Positions 16,499-25,049 of a stretch of 64,000 nt of DNA are shown here, in pieces. Both the position numbers and the translations under genes were made by a program. Position 1 is the first letter of the stretch; the number at the start of each line of letters is the position of its first letter. This stretch comes from JABSOG01 sp041583135 (lineage in GTDB: Bacteria > Pseudomonadota > Gammaproteobacteria > Enterobacterales > Alteromonadaceae): contig JBFHGJ010000007.1 of assembly GCA_041583135.1 (NCBI GenBank), forward strand, positions 45,006-109,005. The letters run 5' to 3'. Under the pieces are notes generated by a model. The model saw nothing but the letters and a program-made list of their open reading frames with translations. It searched no databases and was not told the origin of the DNA.

Positions 16499-16528
16499 GC
16501 CCAACGGCGTCGTCCTACGCCATTGGGC
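16499..16528. terminator. Hairpin between convergent cheY-like gene and proS
   Basis: GCCCAACGGCGT (16499-16510) pairs with ACGCCATTGGGC (16517-16528), twelve positions with one C-A mismatch and a six-base loop. It lies in the 61-bp gap between convergent genes and could end transcription from both sides, although neither flank has a long T run. Confidence 0.5.
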
Positions 16529-16547
16529 ATCTTCGTTTGAATGGGGT

Positions 16548-18269
16548 TTAGCTTAGTTTGCCTTGCAAAAAGCTCAACACTTCATCGACTGGCAACTTGG
16601 CTTTATCGCCTGTAATGCGATGTTTATATTCCACCATTTGTTCATCAAGATTGCGCTCGCCAATAATAATGGCATGAGGAATACCGATAAGCTCGGCATC
16701 GTTAAACATCACACCGGGACGCTCTTTTCTATCATCAAATAGCACTTCAACGCCAATGCCAAGCAACTGCTGGTATAGCGTTTCGGCAACCTCGGTGACA
16801 CGATGTGACTTATGCATATTCATGGGGATCAGGACCACCTGAAACGGTGCGATAGCCTCTGGCCACTTAATGCCGAACTTATCGTGATTTTGCTCAATGG
16901 CCGCAGCGACCACACGAGAGATACCGATGCCGTAACAGCCCATATTCAAGTGTTCATGTTTGCCGGACTCATCTAACACCCCGGCATTAAGCGCTTTGGC
17001 ATACTTTTGACCGAGTTGGAAAATATGACCGACTTCGATGCCGCGCTTGATTTCAATCTGTCCTTGTCCACAAGGGCTTAAGTCGCCTTCAACCACATTG
17101 CGGATGTCTTCAACCTGATAGTTGCAGATATCACGGTCAAAGTTTACCCCGGTAAAGTGGTAACCGTCTTTATTGGCTCCACAGACAAAATCGGCAAGCA
17201 CGCAAGCACTGCGATCGACGATGATTGGCATATTGAGGTTAACCGGGCCTAGTGAACCGGGCAGACTGCCGGTCTGTGCCAGAATTTCTGCTTCGCTGGC
17301 AAAGGTCAAAGGAGAATGCACCAAGTCTAGCTTTTGCGCTTTGATCTCATTTAAGCTGTGGTCGCCACGCAATATAAGGGCAACCAGAGGTTGGCTTTGT
17401 TCATCTGTTGCGATGCCATGCACAATGAGGGTTTTGACTGACTGTTGCGGGTCGATGTTAAGCTGTTGGCTAACCGCTTCGATGGTTTTGGCTTCAGGCG
17501 TGGCGACTTCTTGTAGAGGTTGACTGGCTTCAGGTCGTGGGGTTTGCGGCGCAACGGCCTCTGCCATTTCAACATTGGCGGCAAATTCACTCTCATTGCT
17601 AAAGGCAATGGCATCCTCTCCGGTATCGGCAAGCACATGGAACTCATGGGATAATGCACCGCCAATCGAGCCTGTATCGGCGGCTACCGGACGACACTCA
17701 AGGCCTATTCTGGCAAAAATACGAGTGTACGCTTGATGCATCAGCCAGTAGGTTTTATCCAGGCATTGCTCACTTAAATGGAAAGAGTAGGCATCTTTCA
17801 TCACAAATTCTCGCGCGCGCATCACACCGAAACGTGGGCGTATTTCATCGCGGAATTTGGTTTGGATTTGATAGAAGTTAATCGGCAGCTGCTTGTAGCT
17901 GCTGATCTGGTTACGCACCATATCGGTGATCACTTCTTCATGGGTTGGACCAAGCACAAAAGTTCTGTCATGGCGATCATTGAGCTTGGCAAGCTCAGGA
18001 CCATATTGTTCAAAGCGGCCTGATTCCTGCCAAAGTTCAGCAGGTTGTACCATCGGCATCAGCAGTTCAATGGCACCGACACGGTTCAATTCTTCTCTGA
18101 CAATCGTTTCTACTTTTCTAAGGACGCGGACGCCGGTGGGGAGCCAAGTGTATAGACCCGATGCGAGCTTGCGAATAAGACCTGCTCGCAACATCAATTG
18201 ATGGCTAATGGCTTCGGCATCTGCCGGGGTTTCTTTAAGGGTTGCTAATAAATAATCAGAACTGCGCAT
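16548..18269 (-). CDS. proS: Prolyl-tRNA synthetase
   Basis: Class II aminoacyl-tRNA synthetase with the bacterial insertion domain that edits Ala-tRNAPro. It begins MRSSDYLLATLKETPADAE; the class II core has the PTHEEVITDMVRNQISSYKQLP segment and motif 2 FRDEIRPRFGVMRAREFVMKDAYSF; the YbaK-like editing insert spans roughly residues 230-390; motif 3 is CYGIGISR, followed by the anticodon-binding domain (LFDDRKERPGVMFNDAELIGIP). 573 residues is the E. coli length. It is convergent with the CheY-like gene. Confidence 0.97.
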   Translation of the reverse strand: MRSSDYLLATLKETPADAEAISHQLMLRAGLIRKLASGLYTWLPTGVRVLRKVETIVREELNRVGAIELLMPMVQPAELWQESGRFEQYGPELAKLNDRHDRTFVLGPTHEEVITDMVRNQISSYKQLPINFYQIQTKFRDEIRPRFGVMRAREFVMKDAYSFHLSEQCLDKTYWLMHQAYTRIFARIGLECRPVAADTGSIGGALSHEFHVLADTGEDAIAFSNESEFAANVEMAEAVAPQTPRPEASQPLQEVATPEAKTIEAVSQQLNIDPQQSVKTLIVHGIATDEQSQPLVALILRGDHSLNEIKAQKLDLVHSPLTFASEAEILAQTGSLPGSLGPVNLNMPIIVDRSACVLADFVCGANKDGYHFTGVNFDRDICNYQVEDIRNVVEGDLSPCGQGQIEIKRGIEVGHIFQLGQKYAKALNAGVLDESGKHEHLNMGCYGIGISRVVAAAIEQNHDKFGIKWPEAIAPFQVVLIPMNMHKSHRVTEVAETLYQQLLGIGVEVLFDDRKERPGVMFNDAELIGIPHAIIIGERNLDEQMVEYKHRITGDKAKLPVDEVLSFLQGKLS

Positions 18270-18418
18270 TGCTTGAATTCCACTAACGATAAGTATGACT
18301 TGTTGGTGGCGTATTGTAAGGGCAAGGGGCGGCTGACCAAAGTTAAAAATCCATTTTGTGCAGAAATCTATGATAAAAGTTTAAGAAAAACCGAGTCACT
18401 GCCGATAAGCAAATTAAT

Positions 18419-18649
18419 ATGAATACTTGTGGCTACAATCAAACAACGGTGATGACTATGCATAATACTAAAATCGCAACTAAAGATGCTGCTATTGAAA
18501 AATGGGTTGAAGGTTGTTTGGTGATCAGTGAACTCGATGTGAGAACCATCTGGGTCTATGACGCTGAGATGGTCAAATGCCCCCGACTAAAAGCTGCGGC
18601 CCTTATCGCCAATGAGGCAATTGAAAAGATGACCGAATCGGTCAACTAG
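18419..18649 (+). CDS. Small hypothetical protein
   Basis: A 76-residue frame I do not recognise. The translated residues WVEGCLVISELDVRTIWVYD and CPRLKAAALIANEAIEKM look like a folded, amphipathic cytoplasmic protein rather than random translation, with no signal or membrane segment. An alternative start is the ATG at codon 12 (18452), which follows a GGTG. The gene stands alone between proS (divergent) and a small secreted protein gene. Real but uncharacterised is my best judgement. Confidence 0.55.
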   Translation: MNTCGYNQTTVMTMHNTKIATKDAAIEKWVEGCLVISELDVRTIWVYDAEMVKCPRLKAAALIANEAIEKMTESVN

Positions 18650-18740
18650 CCCGCAAAATGCCGCCTGTCTTTTATCGTTGAATCTTTTGCAAAGCCGTGA
18701 TATATTCGGGCGACCTTAACACCTTAGATGGAAAAGTGCG

Positions 18741-19016
18741 ATGAAATTAAAATACCCAGTGATTTGCGCCGCTGCAATGCTGTCATGTGCTGCTTTTGCA
18801 TCCAGTCCATTTATGGTGAAGCACAACGCCGTAGAAAATGGCAGTGGCCGTGCGGCCACTAAACCAGCCGAGGCAAAATCGGTGACTCTTGCCGAATCTT
18901 TAGTGCATTTACGCCAGTGCAGCGACAACGGCCATATCGGTCAAACCGGCGATAACGCGCCGACACCTGCACCAAGTAGTGGTAATGCGACACCAGGTGT
19001 TAAACTCAAGCCTTAG
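18741..19016 (+). CDS. Small predicted secreted protein
   Basis: A 91-residue product with a clear Sec signal peptide (MKLKYPVICAAAMLSCAAFAS, cleavage likely after Ala20), then a polar low-complexity mature part ending in a Pro/Ser/Thr-rich tail (TPAPSSGNATPG). A single Cys remains in the mature part (LRQCSDNG). No family recognised. A purine-rich site precedes the ATG. Confidence 0.62.
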   Translation: MKLKYPVICAAAMLSCAAFASSPFMVKHNAVENGSGRAATKPAEAKSVTLAESLVHLRQCSDNGHIGQTGDNAPTPAPSSGNATPGVKLKP

Positions 19017-19044
19017 CGCCTATTTATCCTTCGTAAATCAATAC

Positions 19045-19221
19045 CTACCAGTCGTCATTTTCATCGTCGAACTTTTTCGCTTTTGCTTTATTTCGTTCAA
19101 ATTTTTCTTTATCGAACTTAAAACCCGTTTGCTTTCGCAATAGCAATATGTTGCCGACGATCACCAGCAACACCACAACAATCACAATGGTTATCATCGT
19201 CGTATTCATAGTATTTTTCAT
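19045..19221 (-). CDS. DUF2897-like small membrane protein
   Basis: A 58-residue protein starting MKNTMNTTMITIVIVVVLL, with one membrane helix (about residues 9-29, ending NILLL) and a charged tail rich in Lys, Asp and Glu, ending in DDENDDW. It resembles DUF2897, a family of short single-span proteins found near dapE-like genes in Shewanella and Vibrio; that assignment is from memory. Its ATG overlaps the stop of the upstream M15 peptidase gene (ATGA), strongly supporting translation. Confidence 0.75.
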   Translation of the reverse strand: MKNTMNTTMITIVIVVVLLVIVGNILLLRKQTGFKFDKEKFERNKAKAKKFDDENDDW

Positions 19222-19901
19222 CGCGCTTGATTGATATTGACAATATAACGAGTATAGATCTCATCGAGATGTGCAAGCAATGTGTTTTTGGCAAGTATAT
19301 CGCTGCTCTCAATCAACTGTGCCAGCTTGTGCTGTTCCAGTTGGGCCATAAATTTATCGGCCACCGGGCGATAGCTTAAATGCCAAGGCTCACGGGCAAT
19401 GCCACCGTTAAACTCAAGGTAGGGAAAAAAGAAGTCGTACTGCGTCGCATGAGATTTTAACCACTCATACAATGAGGCGCAGGGACCACTGCCTGCATAT
19501 TCGCTGTCGATTAAGGCTAAGGGATTGTCCTTATTGATTCGATTGCCATCATAGTAGTCAAAGTCGCTGCCCCAGTGATGTCTGCTGCCGCCGGGCAGGG
19601 CAGAGTAAAGTAGTATGGCTTGGCAGCGTTGCCATGGCGCCAAGGCGGTGATATCAACTACCTGATGGTTTTCATCAAGTACGGGTCGTTTGCCGCTGAA
19701 CTTGCCGTTAAAAATGGCCAGTTGCTGGGCAAAGCCGCGAAAGCTGCTGGCGATTTTTAAATCAAAGCCTGCGCGTTTTGCCGCTTTTTGTAGTTCGCCT
19801 AAGGCACTGGCTGCCTCAGGTACTAGGCGTGTCGAGCAGGGCAAGGTCACAAGATGACTGTCGGTTTGACCAAACAGCATCGCATCGCTTGGGGTTATCA
19901 T
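19218..19901 (-). CDS. M15-family D-Ala-D-Ala carboxypeptidase-like protein
   Basis: VanY/M15B-like zinc peptidase of 227 residues, probably acting on peptidoglycan stem peptides. FKIASSFRGFAQQLAIFNGKFSG leads to the zinc site: HHWGSDFDYYD supplies the first His and the Asp, and EPWHLSYRPV the catalytic Glu and second His. No signal peptide is evident, so export is unclear. It overlaps dapE upstream (ATGA) and the DUF2897-like gene downstream (ATGA). Linking it with DAP synthesis is inference. Confidence 0.85.
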   Translation of the reverse strand: MITPSDAMLFGQTDSHLVTLPCSTRLVPEAASALGELQKAAKRAGFDLKIASSFRGFAQQLAIFNGKFSGKRPVLDENHQVVDITALAPWQRCQAILLYSALPGGSRHHWGSDFDYYDGNRINKDNPLALIDSEYAGSGPCASLYEWLKSHATQYDFFFPYLEFNGGIAREPWHLSYRPVADKFMAQLEQHKLAQLIESSDILAKNTLLAHLDEIYTRYIVNINQAR

Positions 19902-21037
19902 AACAAGAGCTGCTCCAGCACCTTTTGGTACATTCGCGCCAAAGGCTCTAAGTCATCGACATTAACAAACTCATTCACCTTATGAATGGTGGCATTGCAA
20001 GGGCCTAGCTCTACGACTTGAGCGCCGGTCGGGGCAATAAAGCGGCCATCGGAGGTGCCTCCTGTGGTCAACAATTGCGGTTTTATACCGGCCACTTGCT
20101 CGACCGCTTCGCTGACGGCGTGAACCAGTTCACCTTCTCCGGTCAGAAAGGGTAAGCCATTGAACGTCCAATTCAAGTCATAGTCCAGTCCGGCATCGGT
20201 TAATATACGCTCAACTTGAGTTTGCAGCTGAGTGTGGGTTACTTCGCTTGAGTATCTGAAATTAAAGCAGACATTGAGTTCGCCGGGGATCACATTGGTC
20301 GCGCCGGTACCGGCACTGATATTGGATATTTGCATGGTGGTCGGAGGGAAAAAATCATTGCCCTTGTCCCAGTGCTGCTCAACCAGCGCATCCAAAGCTT
20401 TAATGGCGACATGCACTGCATTGCTGGCAAGATGAGGGTAGGCAACGTGTCCTTGAACACCATGAATGACCAAGTTGCCGGTAAGGCTACCACGACGACC
20501 GACTTTGACGACATCACCCAAAGTGTTTGAACTTGACGGTTCACCGACAACGCACCAAGTGATGTTTTCATTGCGTTTTTGCAGGGTATCTATGACTTTT
20601 ACTGTGCCGTTGACAAACGGCCCTTCTTCATCAGAGGTGATCAAAAAGGCAATTGATCCTTTGTGATTGGGGTGAGCTGTCACAAAACGTTCGGTTGCGA
20701 CAACCATTGCCGCCAAAGACGCCTTCATATCGGCGGCGCCACGGCCAAACAGTCTACCATCGACAATTGTCGGTTCAAAAGCGGGAGTATACCATTTATC
20801 CGCAGGTCCAGCCGGGACGACATCGGTATGACCGGCAAAGCACAGCAGCGGCTCTTTGGTGCCCCTGCGTGCCCACATGTTGAGGGTATCGACAAAAAAC
20901 AATGATTCGATATCAAACCCTAGAGGTTCTAGCCTGCTGGCCATCAGTGCTTGACAGCCGGCATCTTCGGGCGTCACGGAGGCTTTGGCGATGAGGGCTT
21001 TGGTCAGTGCCAAAGTCGGGTTGTTTGAATCTGACAT
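19898..21037 (-). CDS. dapE: Succinyl-diaminopimelate desuccinylase
   Basis: M20-family zinc amidohydrolase that releases LL-diaminopimelate from its N-succinyl form in lysine and peptidoglycan synthesis. The metal site shows CFAGHTDVVPAG (His and Asp of site 1), GRGAADMKASLAAMV, TSDEEGPFVNG (catalytic Glu) and the C-terminal NATIHKVNEFV His. 379 residues fits the family. It starts directly after the arsC-like stop, as in E. coli yffB-dapE. Confidence 0.96.
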   Translation of the reverse strand: MSDSNNPTLALTKALIAKASVTPEDAGCQALMASRLEPLGFDIESLFFVDTLNMWARRGTKEPLLCFAGHTDVVPAGPADKWYTPAFEPTIVDGRLFGRGAADMKASLAAMVVATERFVTAHPNHKGSIAFLITSDEEGPFVNGTVKVIDTLQKRNENITWCVVGEPSSSNTLGDVVKVGRRGSLTGNLVIHGVQGHVAYPHLASNAVHVAIKALDALVEQHWDKGNDFFPPTTMQISNISAGTGATNVIPGELNVCFNFRYSSEVTHTQLQTQVERILTDAGLDYDLNWTFNGLPFLTGEGELVHAVSEAVEQVAGIKPQLLTTGGTSDGRFIAPTGAQVVELGPCNATIHKVNEFVNVDDLEPLARMYQKVLEQLLL

Positions 21038-21388
21038 TTATGCAAACAGCGCCTGATATTGTTCTGCTTTGAAGCCCAGTTGATAGCTATCGCCAACCAC
21101 CAAAACCGGACGTTTGATCATCGCCGGGTGCTGTTGCAATAACGCAAGCGCTTTGTCACGGTTTAAATCGGCCTTATCGGCATCGTCGAGTTGACGGAAC
21201 GTTGTGCCACGCTTATTGAGCAAGTTTTCCCATCCCAGCTTGGCTTCAAATGCTACCAGCAGCTCGGCGCTGATACCATCTGCGCGATAGTCATGAAAGT
21301 CATAGTCGATATCATTCGATTCCAGCCATTTTTTGGCTTTTTTGATGGTATCGCAGTTTTTGATGCCGTACATGGTGGCTTTAGACAT
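21038..21388 (-). CDS. ArsC-family thioredoxin-fold protein (YffB-like)
   Basis: A 116-residue protein starting MYGIKNCDTIKKAKKWL from its internal Met; the full start is MSKATMYGIKNC. It has one N-terminal Cys (residue 12) in the arsenate-reductase-like fold, plus RPVLVVGD (near 94). YffB is a glutathione-dependent relative of ArsC whose substrate is unsettled. The stop and the dapE start are adjacent bases, the conserved yffB-dapE pair. Confidence 0.9.
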   Translation of the reverse strand: MSKATMYGIKNCDTIKKAKKWLESNDIDYDFHDYRADGISAELLVAFEAKLGWENLLNKRGTTFRQLDDADKADLNRDKALALLQQHPAMIKRPVLVVGDSYQLGFKAEQYQALFA

Positions 21389-21524
21389 AAAAGAGCCTCT
21401 TTGGTTGATTCATTCGTTGTCGGGCATTAAAACACATTGAAAATCAAAATTCAGCCTAATTGGTTTCGTGAACATGTGCTAATGAGGTTGGAACTGAACG
21501 AGGTTCGAGTGGCGGTTGGTTAGC

Positions 21525-22043
21525 TCAGCGTGCAGAATGATCCTTGGTGATGGTCAAAAGCACATCTTCAGCCGCAGTCACCCGTTTTACACAGCAATAG
21601 ATATCGCCGACCAATTCTGGGTTGGTCAACACGATGGCACATTGACGATGGGGCAGGCTTTGCTGCATTTGAGGGTCAAACTGAGCAAGTAATTGGCCCA
21701 TTTTTACCGTTTGTCCGAGTTTGACTTGCGGTAAAATGCCTTTGCCGAAAAACTGCTCGGTACCGTGCGGCAACATGATCAAAAGCCTTAAGCCGTTGCT
21801 GGCTTTTAGTTGGATACGATGCAAAGTTGCCGGCAGTTCGGTTACGGTCCCGTCAAAAGGAGCAGTCAGTCGGTTACCTGTTAGGTTGATGATAACCCCT
21901 TCACCGGCAATGCCGTTACGCAATAACGGCAGATGGGCTTCAGATAAAGGTTGCACATCGCCACTGGCAGGCGCCAAGACGCTAAAGCCTTGTGGCGCTT
22001 GCGACTTATCGGCAAATTTCAGCTGGGCTAAATTGGCGTTCAA
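21525..22043 (-). CDS. Degenerate PTS EIIA-Glc-like protein lacking the phospho-histidine
   Basis: A 172-residue protein with the Crr fold: SVLAPASGDVQPLSEA, GEGVIINLTGNRLTAPFDGTVTELPATLHRIQL and the C-terminal AIVLTNPE strand. His75 matches the accessory His75 of E. coli EIIA-Glc, but the phosphorylated His90 is replaced by Met90 (LLIMLPHG); His93 is nearby but out of register. It is therefore unlikely to carry phosphate in the PTS and may be a regulatory or binding module. The only usable start is TTG, overlapping the stop of the ACT-domain gene (TTGA), indicating translational coupling. Confidence 0.8.
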   Translation of the reverse strand: MNANLAQLKFADKSQAPQGFSVLAPASGDVQPLSEAHLPLLRNGIAGEGVIINLTGNRLTAPFDGTVTELPATLHRIQLKASNGLRLLIMLPHGTEQFFGKGILPQVKLGQTVKMGQLLAQFDPQMQQSLPHRQCAIVLTNPELVGDIYCCVKRVTAAEDVLLTITKDHSAR

Positions 22044-22441
22044 GCAAACTCCGAGTCAGGTGTCAGGACGTTGTATTGTGCTTTTCTCAGGCATTGAATG
22101 GCATTAAACATCATGTCTTGTTTGATCAAAATATAGTCGGTATCGAAGGTTGATATCGCGAAAATACTGATCTTCTCAGTGGCCAAGACGCCGGAGATGT
22201 TGGACAAAATGCCGGTGAGCGAAAAGCCGAGTGGTCCCAACACCTCAAGGGCACCCCAGCCGCTTTCTTGCTCTAAACTGTCCAGTTCATAATCTGCTGG
22301 GCAGACAATTGACAGCTCGTCGTAGGTTTTTGAGATAAAGTACACCGGCGCTTGATAGACCGCTGTCGGGATCTGGCTTGATGGGGGAAAGCTGTGAATG
22401 GTGAAAGTTTCTTTCATTAATTCTAGAGTTTGCTTTGACAT
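22040..22441 (-). CDS. ACT-domain protein
   Basis: A 133-residue small-molecule-binding protein of the COG3603/ACT type. SIVCPADYELDSLEQESGWGALEVLGPLGFSLTGILSNISGVLATEKISIFAISTFDTDYILIK is the typical tandem-ACT pattern with the Gly-rich ligand turn before the helix. No catalytic domain is attached, so it is probably an amino-acid sensor. The ATG at 22441 is preferred to the TTG one codon upstream. It is coupled to the degenerate EIIA-like gene downstream. Confidence 0.8.
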   Translation of the reverse strand: MSKQTLELMKETFTIHSFPPSSQIPTAVYQAPVYFISKTYDELSIVCPADYELDSLEQESGWGALEVLGPLGFSLTGILSNISGVLATEKISIFAISTFDTDYILIKQDMMFNAIQCLRKAQYNVLTPDSEFA

Positions 22442-22679
22442 CAATCATCCATTTTTTACTTTGAGAGTGGATTTAAAACCGCCGATGGTGGCATCGACAG
22501 TAAATTTTTTACGCAAAGAATTCATGATAGTCAAAAGGTAGGTCATTGAAAAGTCGAAAAACAAGATAACTGGTTACAAATTTTTGGCATTTTAAGCTTC
22601 TGATGAACGTAGCCATCGATAAAATAATTGTGCTACAGTTTAATGACAGGCAACGTTCAGTGGTAAGTGAGAGGTGAAC

Positions 22680-23126
22680 ATGCAAAAAGGTATGTTGGGG
22701 TTGATTAAAGAAGGGCAATCCTACCGTAAACTTTGGCCTTTGAAAAAAGAGCTGGCGGCTATTTTTGTCGAGTATCGCGTCATTAAAGCCACTAATCTCG
22801 CCATTGCCGTGTTACCGATGGTGGCCGTTTTGTCTTTTATGGTGCAGGTCAATGTGTTAGGCAGCCACTATACGCCTCAAGCGATTGCCAGTGCCTTGTT
22901 TCTCCTTTCTATGCCGGCGCAGGGACTATATTGGCTCGGCAAACGCGCCAATACCCAGTTACCGTTAAGTACGGCCAGCTGGTATCACAAGATCCATCAG
23001 CAAATGACAGAAGAAGGCTGTAGACCACCTAAAAGCGCCGCCAGACCGCGTTATAAAGAATTGGCCGAATTACTCAAGCATGCCTTTGAAAAGATGGATA
23101 AGGCTTTTACTCGGGATATGTTCTGA
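22680..23126 (+). CDS. yfbV: UPF0208 (DUF412) membrane protein YfbV
   Basis: A 148-residue inner-membrane protein with two hydrophobic spans (AIAVLPMVAVLSFMVQVNVLG and the IASALFLLSMPAQGLYWLG segment). YRKLWPLKKELAAIFVEYRVIKAT and LYWLGKRANTQLP match E. coli YfbV, which affects Ter macrodomain and plasmid behaviour. The ATG at 22680 is chosen because AGAGG lies 6 nt before it; a GTG two codons earlier would overlap the binding site. Confidence 0.9.
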   Translation: MQKGMLGLIKEGQSYRKLWPLKKELAAIFVEYRVIKATNLAIAVLPMVAVLSFMVQVNVLGSHYTPQAIASALFLLSMPAQGLYWLGKRANTQLPLSTASWYHKIHQQMTEEGCRPPKSAARPRYKELAELLKHAFEKMDKAFTRDMF

Positions 23127-23149
23127 GCAAAAGCCTAAATCTCAGGTCT

Positions 23150-23980
23150 TTATTCGCTTTTCTGATAAAGCTTGAGGTTAAAGTCGAAGGTCAAGTCGAG
23201 TTGCGATTGTGACAGCAACTCGACTTTTTTCTGCTGGTTAATCTTCCAAGCGAAAGGTGTCATGCTGAGCAAGGCTTCAATGTCCTGTTCGCCTTGTAAG
23301 GTCACCTGCTTGGTCAACGATTTTTCGTCAATCACCGTAAAGCCTTTTGGCACAGCTTCCGGCTCATGCTGTTTTGGCGTTTGATAGATTTGCCGTTTAA
23401 GCTCAAACAAATGTTCAGGGCCGGGGGAGACACTGAGTAGGACGCCTGCGGGTTTAAGTACGCGATGAATTTGTTGATAATCTACCGGGGCAAATATTTT
23501 GCACATGATATCGGCGAACGCATCGGTAAAAGGCAAGCTGTTGGTCGAGGCTACGGCAAAGTGTACCGAGTCGCTGCGTCTGGCGGCATATTTTATCGCC
23601 GTTTTGGCAATATCAATACCATAGACTTCCATTGCCGGCAATTCGGTTCCTAATGCATTGGTGTAGTAGCCTTCTCCGCAGCCACAGTCAATCACAATTC
23701 CGCTATCAATTCCTTGTCTGGTCATATGGGTGAATGCCATTGTGACCACCTCGTTTCTCAGCGCTTCGTAGTGTCCAGCGGCTAAAAAGGCGCGACGTGC
23801 CAAGACCATCTGCTGGTTGTCACCCGGATCTTTAGAGCCTTTGTGTTGCACTGGCAATAAGTTGACATAACCTTCTTTGGCGCGGTCAAAGCAGTGGTTG
23901 TTTGAACAAACAAAGCCCCCGGTGACTGTAACGAGTCGTTCGAAGCATAGGGGACAGCGGTAGTGTGCAGCAGGTTTCAT
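23150..23980 (-). CDS. rlmA: 23S rRNA (guanine-745-N1)-methyltransferase
   Basis: The N-terminal zinc knuckle (Cys9, Cys12, Cys25, His29 in CPLCFERL and FVCSNNHC) and the following HCFDRAKEGYVNLLPVQHKGSKDPGDNQQMV are diagnostic of RlmA, which methylates G745 of 23S rRNA. The SAM site is VIDCGCGEGYYTNAL, and FAPVDYQQIHRVLKPAGVLL is a class I methyltransferase strand. 276 residues matches E. coli. The start overlaps the xthA stop by 4 bp (ATGA). Confidence 0.93.
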   Translation of the reverse strand: MKPAAHYRCPLCFERLVTVTGGFVCSNNHCFDRAKEGYVNLLPVQHKGSKDPGDNQQMVLARRAFLAAGHYEALRNEVVTMAFTHMTRQGIDSGIVIDCGCGEGYYTNALGTELPAMEVYGIDIAKTAIKYAARRSDSVHFAVASTNSLPFTDAFADIMCKIFAPVDYQQIHRVLKPAGVLLSVSPGPEHLFELKRQIYQTPKQHEPEAVPKGFTVIDEKSLTKQVTLQGEQDIEALLSMTPFAWKINQQKKVELLSQSQLDLTFDFNLKLYQKSE

Positions 23981-24786
23981 AGCCCAAACTCAGCCCATAT
24001 TGGTGCATGATCAGAAGGTTTTTCAATGCCGCGTAGCTCATAATCTACGTCCGCCTCACGGCATTGGGCCAGCAATGACTCGGTGACCATGATCTGATCG
24101 ATACGTAATCCACGGTTATCGTCAAATCCCCGAGAACGATAGTCAAACCAGCTGTATCTATCGTTGGTCTCAGGGTGTAATTCTCTGAAGGTATCTTTCA
24201 AGCCCCAGTCCATGATCTTACCCAACCATTCGCGTTCTTCAGGCAAGAAGCTACATTTACCGGTCTTAAGCCAGCGCTTGGCATTTTGCTCACCGATACC
24301 GATATCCAAATCGGTGGCGCTGATATTCAAGTCACCCATGACAACAACATGTTCGTCGGCGCGGCAATAGCCGCCTAGGTAGGCGAGCAGATCTTCGTAG
24401 TACTTTTTCTTGGCGGGGAACTTGGTTTCGTGGGCGCGGTTTTCGCCTTGTGGAAAATAGCCGTTGAGCACTCTGACCGACTCGCCGTTATCCAACTGGT
24501 AGGTTGCCATGATCATGCGTCTTTGAGCATCGTCGTCATCGCCTGGGAAGCCGTACTGTACGTCTGTCGGCGCTTGTTTGGACATCAGTGCCACACCGTA
24601 GTGGGCTTTTTGACCAAAAAAGCACACATGATAACCCATCGCTTCAATGTCACTTAAGGGGAATTGCTCGTCATGCACCTTGATCTCTTGGAGGCCAATG
24701 ACATCGGGTTGATGTTTGTCTATCAACTGCTGTAATTGGTGAAGCCTGGCGCGCAGCCCGTTAATGTTGAAAGAGATCATTTTCAT
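23977..24786 (-). CDS. xthA: Exodeoxyribonuclease III
   Basis: Base-excision repair AP endonuclease and 3'-5' exonuclease. SFNINGLRARLHQLQQLI (residues 5-22), the catalytic Glu in VIGLQEIKVHDEQFP, NGYFPQGENRAHETKFPAKKKYYEDLL, VVMGDLNISATDLDIG and the C-terminal RIDQIMVT and SDHAPIWAEF give all conserved Mg2+ and catalytic residues. 269 residues equals E. coli XthA. Overlap with rlmA indicates an operon. RNA decay or repair stress links between the two are not evident from sequence. Confidence 0.96.
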   Translation of the reverse strand: MKMISFNINGLRARLHQLQQLIDKHQPDVIGLQEIKVHDEQFPLSDIEAMGYHVCFFGQKAHYGVALMSKQAPTDVQYGFPGDDDDAQRRMIMATYQLDNGESVRVLNGYFPQGENRAHETKFPAKKKYYEDLLAYLGGYCRADEHVVVMGDLNISATDLDIGIGEQNAKRWLKTGKCSFLPEEREWLGKIMDWGLKDTFRELHPETNDRYSWFDYRSRGFDDNRGLRIDQIMVTESLLAQCREADVDYELRGIEKPSDHAPIWAEFGL

Positions 24787-25049
24787 TGGCGTAATGTGGC
24801 CCTTTGGTTGGTTTTATTTATCCCTGATAAATTTCAGTTTAGCTGGCATTTGTCAGGATTGGAACATTTTAAGTGATTGAATTGTAGCAGATTACGAAAA
24901 CCATCAAAAGTCACCCCTGCTAAGCCAATTGACTTGGGGGTGGCTAGGTTATCGATAATATCGCCGGTTGTCTTGAATGACTGGAGAAATCCACCTAACT
25001 TGATTAGAATCAAGCCAAAATCGGCAAGTTTGCAGGGGCGTTATTACAA

